A stretch of 60,747 nt of DNA from JAYZBC01 sp036339375 (GTDB taxonomy: Bacteria > Pseudomonadota > Alphaproteobacteria > MPNO01 > UBA2964). Position numbers and translations under genes: made by a program. A model generated the notes under the pieces. It was given only the letters and a program-made list of their open reading frames with translations, was not told the origin of the DNA and made no database searches. The stretch covers positions 1 to 60,747 of the forward strand of contig JAYZBC010000083.1 of the NCBI GenBank assembly GCA_036339375.1, in the 5' to 3' direction. Shown here one piece after another: positions 17,549 through 25,826 of this stretch; the stretch's first letter is position 1, and each line of letters begins with the position of its first letter.

Positions 17549-18955
17549 TCACTTTATAAAGTCTTCTATTGACACTTTTTGAAAATTTTTTGGCATCGCG
17601 CGATCAAAGCGACTTTTTAGATCCACTCGTTGGACCCAGGGCTTGGTTGCATCAATCGCTAGTTTTGACCCTATACGATACATAGGGCTCATTCCAGGAA
17701 CAATGTCAGATACATTATCCAAGGACCAAATGCGTGTGTTTTCAATCTTTGTGATATCCTGAGTTGCGTGTACACGAGTTGTTAAGGACCAGAAAATTTG
17801 GTCCAACCTGGATGAGTCCATGTCTTTATCTACAGCAATGGCAAGTTTAGGATGTAAATACGGGCTTGAAAGGGCGGCAAGAAGTGCGGTTTTAGCCTGC
17901 CCCGCATAAAGTGGCCGCATTTTAATTATAACTGCCATAAGACCGGATACGCCCAAGCAACGGATATCAAGAATCTTCAATCCACCTTCTACCTTGGCCA
18001 AATGCTCAAACAATGCGGCTTCAATACAGATGCCTGTAATTGATTGAGGGTCCGTCATGGGTGCCCCGGAATGCATGCCATAAAAAATAGGATTTTTTCG
18101 ATGAGTAATGGTTTTGAGTTCAAAAATTTCTGTAGCACCTTCTTCTGCGTAACCGCCCGTCACTTCACCAAATGGACCCTCTTCGACTTTACCCTCGTGA
18201 TGTATTTCACCTTCAATTATTATTTCAGCATCCGCTGGAACTTCCAAATCACAGGTTTCACATTTGACCAAGCGTACCGGATCCTCGAGGAGTCCGCCTG
18301 CAAGTGCCAATTCATCGATACCATATTTGGTTGTATATCCGGCCGCGTAAAGTATTGCGGGATGGGCTCCCACCACAATTGCGACAGGCATAGGCTCCCT
18401 ACGAGCCTGATATTTTTTGTAAGTCTGCAAAGCGTGTCGGGGACAAATTAGGAAACCACTTCTTCGAGGTCCCATAATTTGTTGGCGATGGTAGGACATG
18501 TTTCGAATTCCGGTATCCGGATCTTTGATAATGGCCATTCCGGCAGCAATATATGGGCCTGGATCTTGTTCTGAAGTCCACATTGCCGGTAGCTTTGTAA
18601 GGTTGGCTGCATCTCCTTTGAGGATGACTTCTTTAACTGGTGCGGTTTTTGCGTCGACTAAAGTTGGTTCTAAAGGATGTTTTATTCTCTCAACTACAGT
18701 GGAAATAACTTCTTCCTCTTTTACCCCAAACGCGATTGCCCATTTGCTCCGATCTGTAACAACCTGACATACCAATTTCCAACCAGGAAACCCTTTTAGA
18801 TTTGAAAATAAAGTAGACTTTGCAAACCGGTCATAAGTTTTCCAGCCAATAGCGGAAACGTTTTCATGGGGGTCTGTTATTTTATCAACCCGAACCAATT
18901 CACCCCGCTGTTCCAGATTTTGGAGATGGTTACGAAAAGATTGATCGCGCATCAA
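17549..18955 (-). CDS. UbiD-family (prenylated-FMN) decarboxylase, copy 2
   Basis: The 468-residue protein is a second UbiD-family decarboxylase. It keeps the asparagine/arginine region in RNMSYHRQQ, the histidine in CPRHALQ, the glutamate in AEIIIEGEIHH and the catalytic loop EEGPFGEVTGGYAEEG. It is shorter than copy 1 and clearly different in sequence, so the two probably act on different acids rather than being recent duplicates. It starts at one of two adjacent ATG codons. It is divergent from the nitrile hydratase-like genes across a 177-base promoter region. Confidence 0.88.
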   Translation of the reverse strand: MMRDQSFRNHLQNLEQRGELVRVDKITDPHENVSAIGWKTYDRFAKSTLFSNLKGFPGWKLVCQVVTDRSKWAIAFGVKEEEVISTVVERIKHPLEPTLVDAKTAPVKEVILKGDAANLTKLPAMWTSEQDPGPYIAAGMAIIKDPDTGIRNMSYHRQQIMGPRRSGFLICPRHALQTYKKYQARREPMPVAIVVGAHPAILYAAGYTTKYGIDELALAGGLLEDPVRLVKCETCDLEVPADAEIIIEGEIHHEGKVEEGPFGEVTGGYAEEGATEIFELKTITHRKNPIFYGMHSGAPMTDPQSITGICIEAALFEHLAKVEGGLKILDIRCLGVSGLMAVIIKMRPLYAGQAKTALLAALSSPYLHPKLAIAVDKDMDSSRLDQIFWSLTTRVHATQDITKIENTRIWSLDNVSDIVPGMSPMYRIGSKLAIDATKPWVQRVDLKSRFDRAMPKNFQKVSIEDFIK

Positions 18956-19132
18956 TATGAACCGTTTTTAATGGCATAACGGTAAGCAAGTTCTTACAGC
19001 TACAGAAGGTACTATTTTGGGGGGCATAGGCGCTAGGTGCAACCCTCATAAAGTTTAAAATCATCATTGTTAGTTGACCCCCGCTTCTTTGGGCTAGAAG
19101 ATATAAAACCCGAGAATAGAGTGATGTGGTGA

Positions 19133-19459
19133 ATGAAAATGAGACGGACCCATGACATGGGTGGGCTTGAAAGTGACAATTTAGAACCTACAGATCACCC
19201 ATTAGAAGCCTGGCAAAAAACGACACGAGCAATGCGCCAGGTTTTAGGAGATAGTAAACGCAAAATTATCTGTGTTGATGAATTGCGGCGCGCTATCGAA
19301 GATTTACCTCAGGATCAGTATTTGGATTTGTCATATTTTGATCGATGGATCAGAGCAATAGGTGCGATCTTGATTGAGAAAAATGTTCTGACAAAAGAAG
19401 AAATCACTGCCCGAGTGGATGAGTTACGTTTGCAGCGTTTAAAAAGCTTGGGAGGTTAA
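19133..19459 (+). CDS. Nitrile hydratase/thiocyanate hydrolase beta-like subunit, N-terminal domain only
   Basis: This 108-residue protein matches the N-terminal helical domain of nitrile hydratase beta subunits. It has the opening HDMGG, the tryptophan in LEAWQK, and the YFDRWIRAIGAILIEKNVLTKEEI block that ends this domain. A normal beta subunit has about 220 residues and continues into an SH3-like barrel, which is missing here. The length and layout resemble the separate beta chain of three-subunit thiocyanate hydrolase or toyocamycin nitrile hydratase. The stop is followed at once by the alpha-like gene, so the two are coupled. Two ATG codons (the first and third codons) are possible starts. 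A small activator (P14K-type) is an alternative reading, but HDMGG argues for beta. Confidence 0.75.
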   Translation: MKMRRTHDMGGLESDNLEPTDHPLEAWQKTTRAMRQVLGDSKRKIICVDELRRAIEDLPQDQYLDLSYFDRWIRAIGAILIEKNVLTKEEITARVDELRLQRLKSLGG

Positions 19460-19460
19460 A

Positions 19461-20108
19461 TTGGTAGAGAAACAAATGAATGAAAATCATGATCATAATC
19501 ATGACCACGATCGAACTTTTCAACCGGATTTAGAAGATTTTCCGCCTAGCGAATCAGAATTAATGGCCGAGGCCATCCGAACACTTTTAATCGAGAAAGG
19601 TATATTCGACGCAGAAGAGGTGAGGTCTGAAGTAGATAAGGTCGATAGTGTAGAATCAACACTGGGTGCCCGGATTGTAGCTCGGGCTTGGTGCGATCAA
19701 AAATTTAAAGAAACCCTTTTGGTTGATGCCACAAAGGCAGTTAAAATTTTTAATGTTGATATGGGAGAGGCTGTCCTTATAGCAGTGGAAAATACTTCCA
19801 ATCACCACAATTTAATTGTTTGCACCTTATGTTCGTGTTACCCCCGTCAAGTTCTTGGTTTGCCCCCCGATTGGTATAAAAGTCGAGCCTATCGGTCTCG
19901 TGCTGTGATCGAGCCTCGTGCAGTTTTAGAAGAGTTTGGGACTCAGATTGATGACGGTGTGGAGCTCAGGGTCCATGATTCAACAGCCGATATTCGCTAT
20001 ATGGTTCTACCCAAGCGCCCAAGTGGGGCAGAAGATTACAGTGAGGAACAACTAGCAAAACTGGTTACCAGAGATATGCTCGTTGGTGTCACCGTTCCCA
20101 AAATTTAA
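19461..20108 (+). CDS. Nitrile hydratase alpha/thiocyanate hydrolase gamma-like catalytic subunit
   Basis: The 215-residue protein is the metal-binding chain of the nitrile hydratase family, which hydrates nitriles to amides (or, in thiocyanate hydrolase, thiocyanate to carbonyl sulfide and ammonia). The claw motif CTLCSC is at residues 121-126; threonine in its second place is the form usually found with cobalt rather than iron. LGLPPDWYKS and YRSRAVIEPRAVL downstream are closer to nitrile hydratase than to thiocyanate hydrolase. The N-terminus is rich in His/Asp (HDHNHDHD), a likely metal-handling segment. TTG is the start because GGAGG lies five bases upstream; an ATG five codons later is possible. 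Confidence 0.88.
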   Translation: MVEKQMNENHDHNHDHDRTFQPDLEDFPPSESELMAEAIRTLLIEKGIFDAEEVRSEVDKVDSVESTLGARIVARAWCDQKFKETLLVDATKAVKIFNVDMGEAVLIAVENTSNHHNLIVCTLCSCYPRQVLGLPPDWYKSRAYRSRAVIEPRAVLEEFGTQIDDGVELRVHDSTADIRYMVLPKRPSGAEDYSEEQLAKLVTRDMLVGVTVPKI

Positions 20109-20144
20109 GTTTTAGGCAACACCGTATTTGAAAAGGGTATAAGG

Positions 20145-20894
20145 ATGGAAACAGCAATTTTTGATCCTGGTGGTTATAGGTATATTCGTGGTCCTTTTCA
20201 ATATTCAGGTGGTGTTGCAGCTGAACCAGGCTTCTCTATTGAACGGGTACGGTTTTTATCCCCGATGCCACTCGTGGAAGGTTTTGTAGCCATAAAAGAA
20301 CACTTGAATCAGCTTGGCCGCCCGTTGACAGCATTTTGTGCGTGCGAACTTCGTTCACCTGCCCCCTTCACTGAAGAGGGTTTTATTGATTTTAACAGGA
20401 TTTATGTTGGTACCTTAGAACGTTGGGAGATTTTTAAAAAAGAAGAAAATCCTGTTGCAAGATCTAACGTATGCCCTAAGGTTTACCCCCCATCTGAGCC
20501 CAGTTTCCACTCATTTTCCTATACAATGCCAAGAAATTCAAAAATAAAATCGTTCGTTATAGCCGGTTCAGCGGAGGTACCAGAAGGTGTAGGAACTTAC
20601 AATGAACGCATAATTAGGTTAGGGGAAAGATCTCCGGACGCTATGCGGGAAAAAGCCCACTATGTTTTGGATGCCATGGAAAAGAGAATGGCAGCTTTGG
20701 GGCTATCATGGGCGGATGCAGGCCTTACACAGATTTATACTGTTTATGAAATACATTCTTTCTTATTAGACGAAATACTTTCTCGGGGGGCTGGAAAACA
20801 TAGCGGTCTTACTTGTTACTATGCCCGCCCGCCGGTTAAAGGGCTCGACTACGAAATGGACGTTAGCAGCGTTGAAATAGAGAAATTAATTTAG
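20145..20894 (+). CDS. Deaminase-like protein resembling the CnbZ (2-aminomuconate deaminase-type) family
   Basis: The 249-residue protein follows the nitrile hydratase-like pair by 36 bases on the same strand. Its sequence pattern, with RYIRGPFQYSGGV near the start, GRPLTAFCACELRSP near residue 65, ARSNVCP near 105 and a RidA-like second half (VIAGSAEVPEG, ALGLSWADAGL), recalls proteins annotated as 2-amino-5-chloromuconate deaminase CnbZ and the RidA fold. I assign this from memory of the motifs and am not sure. If right, it would release ammonia from an aminomuconate-type ring-fission product. It does not resemble the missing SH3-like half of the beta subunit or a nitrile hydratase activator. 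Confidence 0.6.
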   Translation: METAIFDPGGYRYIRGPFQYSGGVAAEPGFSIERVRFLSPMPLVEGFVAIKEHLNQLGRPLTAFCACELRSPAPFTEEGFIDFNRIYVGTLERWEIFKKEENPVARSNVCPKVYPPSEPSFHSFSYTMPRNSKIKSFVIAGSAEVPEGVGTYNERIIRLGERSPDAMREKAHYVLDAMEKRMAALGLSWADAGLTQIYTVYEIHSFLLDEILSRGAGKHSGLTCYYARPPVKGLDYEMDVSSVEIEKLI

Positions 20895-20926
20895 GTTTTT
20901 AAAGACGCTAAATTTAAAAATCAAAC

Positions 20927-20938
20927 CTGAGATCTCAG
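20927..20938. other. 12-base palindrome between convergent genes
   Basis: CTGAGATCTCAG is a perfect palindrome in the AT-rich gap between the deaminase-like gene and the membrane anchor gene. It has no T-run, and its role is unknown. Confidence 0.2.
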
Positions 20939-21055
20939 ACGTAATGGAGTACGCAATTTTGAAGTTATTTAGCGAAGTCGCATTTTTTAAAAAACAAAAA
21001 TTGTCTTTGATGATTTCAAGATTAACTTAATCTTTCCTCTAATTTGGAATTCTCA

Positions 21056-22003
21056 TTATGAAGTTTCGGCACCATAAAAAAGCATTGCGGTATGTTTTGC
21101 TTCTGCAAAGAATAACCAACGTTCAATCATGGTTCCAACCATAACTATAACAGTAGCCGAAAAGGCTGAAGGTAATTTGACCCATGGCTCTGATTCCATC
21201 GTAACTAAAGCCAAACACCATGGAATTAAAAAATAACAGAGGAAGGCTATACGGCGGAGTTTTTCTGCATGCTTGCGAGCTATTTTATATCCCATTTCCT
21301 GCTGGATAAAATTTTCTTGTGTGCTTGGATTTTCCAGAAGTTTGACGGAACCAAAATTTTTCAAACCCGTTGCACTTTCCACAGGAACCCAAGTAGTTGC
21401 TGTGTCAATGAACATCCAGTATTTGCGTTTCAAAATCAAGGTGAGTATGCCTAAAACAACGACCACCATAGAGATGGCAGGGGTGTGTAAACCAAACACA
21501 TGGGCTAAAAAATTAAACCAAACACTGCCTGTCCAGAGCGCAAAGGAAAGATAAACCCTCAATGTATGCCGATTGTACCAGGCCCGAATGGTCCTTAGGC
21601 TGGCATAAATCATGGCAGTCGAATAGACAGTCAGGGTGGAAAAAATCACCGTGAGCATAGCAAATAAACGCCATGCCCCGCTGTGGCTCTCAAAAATAAC
21701 CCAGCCGAAGGCAAATAACAGAAAGGGAACAAATCCTCCGACCGATAGTATACCCTCTCGGGAAAGCCATGACGATCGCCACTGCGAAAATGATCGCCAA
21801 GCCCGTTCTGGATGTCCCAGGTGATAAGTGGATGACAAAAGACCGATAAGAATTAGTAAAAAAGCGACTAAAAATCCCGTTAATCCAAACCAACGATTAA
21901 CCGGGATCCATTGCCCGGCTGCGAAAATTCCCATCAAGACTAGTAAACCATGCCCTGCGCCTGAGAGGGTTGTGAAAATAATGACGGAATAAGCAGGGTG
22001 CAT
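21056..22003 (-). CDS. soeC: DmsC/SoeC-like membrane anchor of a molybdoenzyme
   Basis: The 315-residue protein is almost wholly hydrophobic, with about eight predicted membrane helices. It has the DmsC-family start MHPAYSVIIFTTLSGAGHGLL and the loop TYHLGHPERAWRSFSQWRSSWLSREG, where the histidine, proline and arginine belong to the conserved quinol-site region. It anchors the iron-sulfur and molybdopterin subunits encoded just upstream and passes electrons to or from the quinone pool. By its partners it is most likely the SoeC subunit of a sulfite dehydrogenase; DMSO reductase or a related enzyme is the alternative. Confidence 0.82.
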   Translation of the reverse strand: MHPAYSVIIFTTLSGAGHGLLVLMGIFAAGQWIPVNRWFGLTGFLVAFLLILIGLLSSTYHLGHPERAWRSFSQWRSSWLSREGILSVGGFVPFLLFAFGWVIFESHSGAWRLFAMLTVIFSTLTVYSTAMIYASLRTIRAWYNRHTLRVYLSFALWTGSVWFNFLAHVFGLHTPAISMVVVVLGILTLILKRKYWMFIDTATTWVPVESATGLKNFGSVKLLENPSTQENFIQQEMGYKIARKHAEKLRRIAFLCYFLIPWCLALVTMESEPWVKLPSAFSATVIVMVGTMIERWLFFAEAKHTAMLFYGAETS

Positions 22004-22021
22004 GGTTTGAGTGTTAGCAAA

Positions 22022-22774
22022 TTAACGAGAGAGGATATTGTCTAACCACTGAAAAAGACCATTAGGCAACTTTTCCTTTGGAGTGCTTGAAATGAGAGAT
22101 TTATCTTGTTTTGATGGCTCCGTATGCACCTTTTTTGTGCGAGGTGGTAAATATTTGTTGACAGGTTGGTAGTGCAATTCGGGCATTAAATCATAACCAC
22201 CACGTTCCTCAACCATCCGTGAGACTTCTGAATTTGGGTCAGCCAAATCGCCAAAATGCCTGGCATTGGTTGGACAGCTAGATACACAGGTTGGAACTCT
22301 GTCTTCTTCTTCCAAGTTTTTATTATAAATACGATCAATACAAAGGGTGCATTTTTTGATGACTCCTGCATCGTAGTCATATTCACGTGCGCCATATGGG
22401 CAGGCCCAACTACATAGTTTGCAACCTATACATATTTCCTCATTGACTAAAACAATTCCATCTTCAGCTCTTTTATAAGAAGCCCCGGTTGGACATACTT
22501 CTACGCAAGCAGGATTTTCACAATGAAGACAGGAACGGGGGAAGTGAACTGTTCGCCCGTCCACACCATCGCCGCATTCAAATGTATGAACACGGTTAAA
22601 CCAAACACCCGTAGCATTTTTGCCAAATGGATCGTCATCGGGCAAGGGTCCGGAATGACCACCCGTGTTCCACTCTTTGCAGCTTACAGAACAGGCGTGG
22701 CATCCCACACAAATGTCTAAATCAATTACTAGGCCAAGTTTTTTGCCTGTTGGGTCAGATGGTAAATTACTCAT
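22022..22774 (-). CDS. soeB: Four-cluster ferredoxin subunit (SoeB/DmsB-like)
   Basis: The protein of 250 residues carries four cysteine clusters: CVGCHACSVSC, CLHCENPACVEVCP, CIGCKLCSWACP and CTLCIDR paired with CVSSCP. This is the pattern of DmsB, PhsB and SoeB electron-transfer subunits. The start is the ATG that overlaps the stop of the molybdopterin subunit gene by eight bases (ATGAGTAA), with GGGGA upstream, which implies coupled translation. A longer reading frame continues upstream inside the catalytic gene and is not likely to be used. It carries electrons from the molybdenum site to the membrane anchor. Confidence 0.86.
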   Translation of the reverse strand: MSNLPSDPTGKKLGLVIDLDICVGCHACSVSCKEWNTGGHSGPLPDDDPFGKNATGVWFNRVHTFECGDGVDGRTVHFPRSCLHCENPACVEVCPTGASYKRAEDGIVLVNEEICIGCKLCSWACPYGAREYDYDAGVIKKCTLCIDRIYNKNLEEEDRVPTCVSSCPTNARHFGDLADPNSEVSRMVEERGGYDLMPELHYQPVNKYLPPRTKKVHTEPSKQDKSLISSTPKEKLPNGLFQWLDNILSR

Positions 22775-25676
22775 TTTTTTCCCCAAAGGCTTGGTTTTGA
22801 AAAGAACGTGCATACATCCGCCCATAACGTAAAATTTTTGGACGTTCTGGTAATCCCTTGAAAGGCGATAACTCCTCGAAAATAGGTCTACTTTCCTCAT
22901 CTTCCGTTTCTTCGCACTTTTCAATTTTTACGCGAAGGTCATACCATGCAGCTTGCCCTGTGATGGGATCCGCATTGGCATAACGAGCTTCAGTTTTTTC
23001 TTGTGGCAAATATTCTGAAATTAAATGGTTTATCAAAAAACCGGTTTTAGCCTCAGGCGATCGAGGGTCGAGGTTCCAAGAGCCAGACCTTTTTCCGATA
23101 GCGTTCCAAGTCCAAACAGTGTCCGCATGAACACCCTCCATTAACTTTACTCTTCCCTTAATTCTATTGTGGTGACTAATGATCCAAACCCAGTCATTGT
23201 CATTTATATCCAATTTTTTTGCAGTCACACAATTCATGTATAGCGGATTGGTTCCGTGGATTTGACGCAGCCACGCATTTTGTGATCCCGAACTATTATA
23301 CATTGCCATTGGCCGTTGTGTGAGCGCATGCAAAGGGTAAGAATAAGAATTGGTGTTTACATCTTCGAAAGGGGAATACCAAAAAGGCAAGGGATCAAAG
23401 TAGGTCTCAATTCTTTCACGTTGTTCATGTGGGGGAAGTATATCGCCGTGTCCTTTTGCGGCTAGCCGGAATTTTTGTAGGGGTTCTGAATAAACTTGAA
23501 ATACAATTTGATTTGGCGCTTCGACAAAATCCATTGATGCCGCGTAATCAAGATAATTTTTGTTTGCGTGTTTAAAATATAGCTGATCAGGTGGGAGTTT
23601 TTGTTCCCAAAAACACCCATTTTCAATATATTTTTTAAGCTGATTCTCGTTGGGAGGTCCGGCGCCATGGTTATCACCTTGTTTTCCCCGCCAACCAGCT
23701 AGCATTCCAATACCCGGCACTCGTTCGTGGTTTGTAAGAAAATCCACATATCCTTTAGGATATTTAGCTTTACCATTTTTTTTGACTAGTCCGGGAAATT
23801 CGAGCCTTGTGCCAAGGTCTAAAAGGACTTCTTGAAAAGGTCTCGTATCAGCATCTGGGGTTACTACGGGCTGTCGAATCGAGTCTGCAACTGCGTCTGC
23901 GCTGCTAATAGAGCTGTCAAGGAGTGACATGCAATCCCAGCGTTCCAAATAGGTCGTATCTGGCAAGACGAGGTCAGCGTAAGCCACCGTTTCTGAAAAA
24001 TAGGTATCTGAACATATAATTTTTGGAATGCGATAATCACCTGTAGTCTCATCTTTTACGGTTAACATCTCCATAGTGCCAGTCGTATTCATAGACGAAT
24101 TCCAACTCAAATTTGCCTTATGCAAAAAGAGGAGGTCTATGGGATAGGGGTTCTTATCGTTTGCGTTAGTAATGACCATTTGCATTACCCCCTGCGTTGC
24201 TAAGGGGGCATTCCAAGAAAAAGCATGATCTATGCGTAGGGGTGTACCGTCAGGATCTACTAGTAAGTCTTGTGGTCCCAATGGAAACCCCAACGGTGGG
24301 GAGGTCAACGGGAGATTTGGACTAATTTCATTTTCTTTACCAGTTGGCTTTTGAGTGGGTGGTGTAGGTTTGGGAAAGGGGATTTTGTAGCGCCATCCAC
24401 CAGGGCAATCGATGCTTCCTAACAAAATTTGAAGAAGGTGTATGGCACGACAGGTTTGAAACCCATTGGAATGAGCAGAAATTCCTCTCATTGCATGCAC
24501 ACTTACGGGCCGGCCAATCATTTTGTCATGTTGACGGCCGGCCCAATCAATCCAAGTTTGTTCGATTTCTATCTGTTGGTTAAAAGCAACATCAGTAATC
24601 TCGTTTGCGATCCTCCTGATTGTTGATGCAGGTATGCCTGTCTCAATTTCCGCCGCCTCTGGAGAAAAATCATCTTGAAGGTAACGTTTTGCCATTAATT
24701 CAAAAGCTGGAACGGCCCTGAGATTTTCCGATAAAGATACCTCACCAATGAGGGAAGGAGTGATTCCCGCAAGTTGGGCATCAGCAGTTTGGCGGGTGTT
24801 GGAATCCCAACAAAGGGGCTCGCCATCGAGGCCGCGCGCAAATAGCCCCTCTTTGGGACCTCCGGGATCCTGTATGACTAGCCAAGGTAAATTCGAGTAT
24901 CGAACAATATAATCAAGGTCAATTCTATTGGATTTTAAAAGTTCATGAACTAAAGCAAGTACAAATTTACCGTCTGAACCTGGTCGGATTCCAACCCATT
25001 CATCCGCAATAGCAGAGTAACCAGTTCGGATAGGGTTCAAGGAAATAAATTTTCCACCATTTTTCCTTAAAGTGGAAAGTCCTGCTTTGATAGGGTTACT
25101 ATATTGCCCTTCCGATACACCAAACATCAAAAAATATTTTGTAAATTTCCAGTCAGGTTCCCCGGAATCCCAAAATGAACCACCAACTGTATATCTCCCA
25201 GCAGTTTCCATGTTAACTGAGCATAAACCACCATTAACCGAATAATTTGGTGTTCCGAACTGACTTGCCCACCATTCGGTCAGGGCTTGGTCTTGTTCTC
25301 CGCCGGTAATAAACGCCAGTTTTTTTGGGTTTGTATTTCTAATGTCCTGAAGCCAACCGTTTGCTGTCTCCAACGCCTCGGCCCATTCAATTTCTACAAA
25401 CTTGGCTAATCCACGTTCACCTACGCGTTTCAAAGGTTTGTTTAGTTTTGCTGGTGAAAATTGATTCATTATGCCAGCTGCACCTTTGGCACAAAGGACC
25501 CCCTTGTTTGTCGGGTGATGTTTATTTCCTTCAATAAAACGAATACCGCCATTTTTTAAGTGTACTTTTATTCCGCATTTGCACGTACACATATAGCAAG
25601 TGGTGTCTTTAATTTCGTCTGCTACCAAAGGCGAAGTATCTATCTCTTCGATAGGGTCAAAATACCCTTTTACCAT
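22767..25676 (-). CDS. soeA: Molybdopterin oxidoreductase catalytic subunit, SoeA-like sulfite dehydrogenase
   Basis: The 969-residue protein begins with a [4Fe-4S] motif (Cys27, Cys30, Cys34, Cys62 in CYMCTCKCG and GVLCAKG). The molybdopterin domains follow, with the C-terminal dinucleotide-binding domain containing LTQRPMAMYNSSGSQNAW. It has no twin-arginine signal, so it faces the cytoplasm. Length, lack of signal and the ABC gene set match SoeABC, the cytoplasmic membrane-bound sulfite dehydrogenase known from purple sulfur bacteria and marine roseobacters. The assignment over DMSO reductase or thiosulfate reductase rests on these features and on the adjacent persulfide dioxygenase-like gene. 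It is divergent from that gene. Confidence 0.8.
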   Translation of the reverse strand: MVKGYFDPIEEIDTSPLVADEIKDTTCYMCTCKCGIKVHLKNGGIRFIEGNKHHPTNKGVLCAKGAAGIMNQFSPAKLNKPLKRVGERGLAKFVEIEWAEALETANGWLQDIRNTNPKKLAFITGGEQDQALTEWWASQFGTPNYSVNGGLCSVNMETAGRYTVGGSFWDSGEPDWKFTKYFLMFGVSEGQYSNPIKAGLSTLRKNGGKFISLNPIRTGYSAIADEWVGIRPGSDGKFVLALVHELLKSNRIDLDYIVRYSNLPWLVIQDPGGPKEGLFARGLDGEPLCWDSNTRQTADAQLAGITPSLIGEVSLSENLRAVPAFELMAKRYLQDDFSPEAAEIETGIPASTIRRIANEITDVAFNQQIEIEQTWIDWAGRQHDKMIGRPVSVHAMRGISAHSNGFQTCRAIHLLQILLGSIDCPGGWRYKIPFPKPTPPTQKPTGKENEISPNLPLTSPPLGFPLGPQDLLVDPDGTPLRIDHAFSWNAPLATQGVMQMVITNANDKNPYPIDLLFLHKANLSWNSSMNTTGTMEMLTVKDETTGDYRIPKIICSDTYFSETVAYADLVLPDTTYLERWDCMSLLDSSISSADAVADSIRQPVVTPDADTRPFQEVLLDLGTRLEFPGLVKKNGKAKYPKGYVDFLTNHERVPGIGMLAGWRGKQGDNHGAGPPNENQLKKYIENGCFWEQKLPPDQLYFKHANKNYLDYAASMDFVEAPNQIVFQVYSEPLQKFRLAAKGHGDILPPHEQRERIETYFDPLPFWYSPFEDVNTNSYSYPLHALTQRPMAMYNSSGSQNAWLRQIHGTNPLYMNCVTAKKLDINDNDWVWIISHHNRIKGRVKLMEGVHADTVWTWNAIGKRSGSWNLDPRSPEAKTGFLINHLISEYLPQEKTEARYANADPITGQAAWYDLRVKIEKCEETEDEESRPIFEELSPFKGLPERPKILRYGRMYARSFQNQAFGEKNE

Positions 25677-25826
25677 AAATCAACTTTCTGTCTTTTCTAT
25701 TTTCCTTGTTAAAAGAGATCAGGGCCCGGGTCAAACTGAGAATTTGGAAAAGGTAAATTTTTCGGATCTTTGTAGATTCTTTGATTTCATGTTCTCATCA
25801 ATGATGATGGAACCAGACAATTAAAA

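Noticed and set aside
19074..19099. TTGACC and TATAAA as a promoter for the nitrile hydratase-like genes
   Set aside because: The spacing is about 22 bases, too long for a usual sigma-70 promoter, so I do not list it as a feature.
20895..21055. Missing nitrile hydratase beta C-terminal half
   Set aside because: I looked in the gaps around the locus; they are too short and have no open frame with the expected G-H-T-R and R-G-x-x-G pattern.
22775..22924. Longer N-terminus for the four-cluster ferredoxin subunit
   Set aside because: The extra 50 residues lie inside the catalytic subunit gene and do not resemble the family; the ATG at the gene overlap gives the normal N-terminus.
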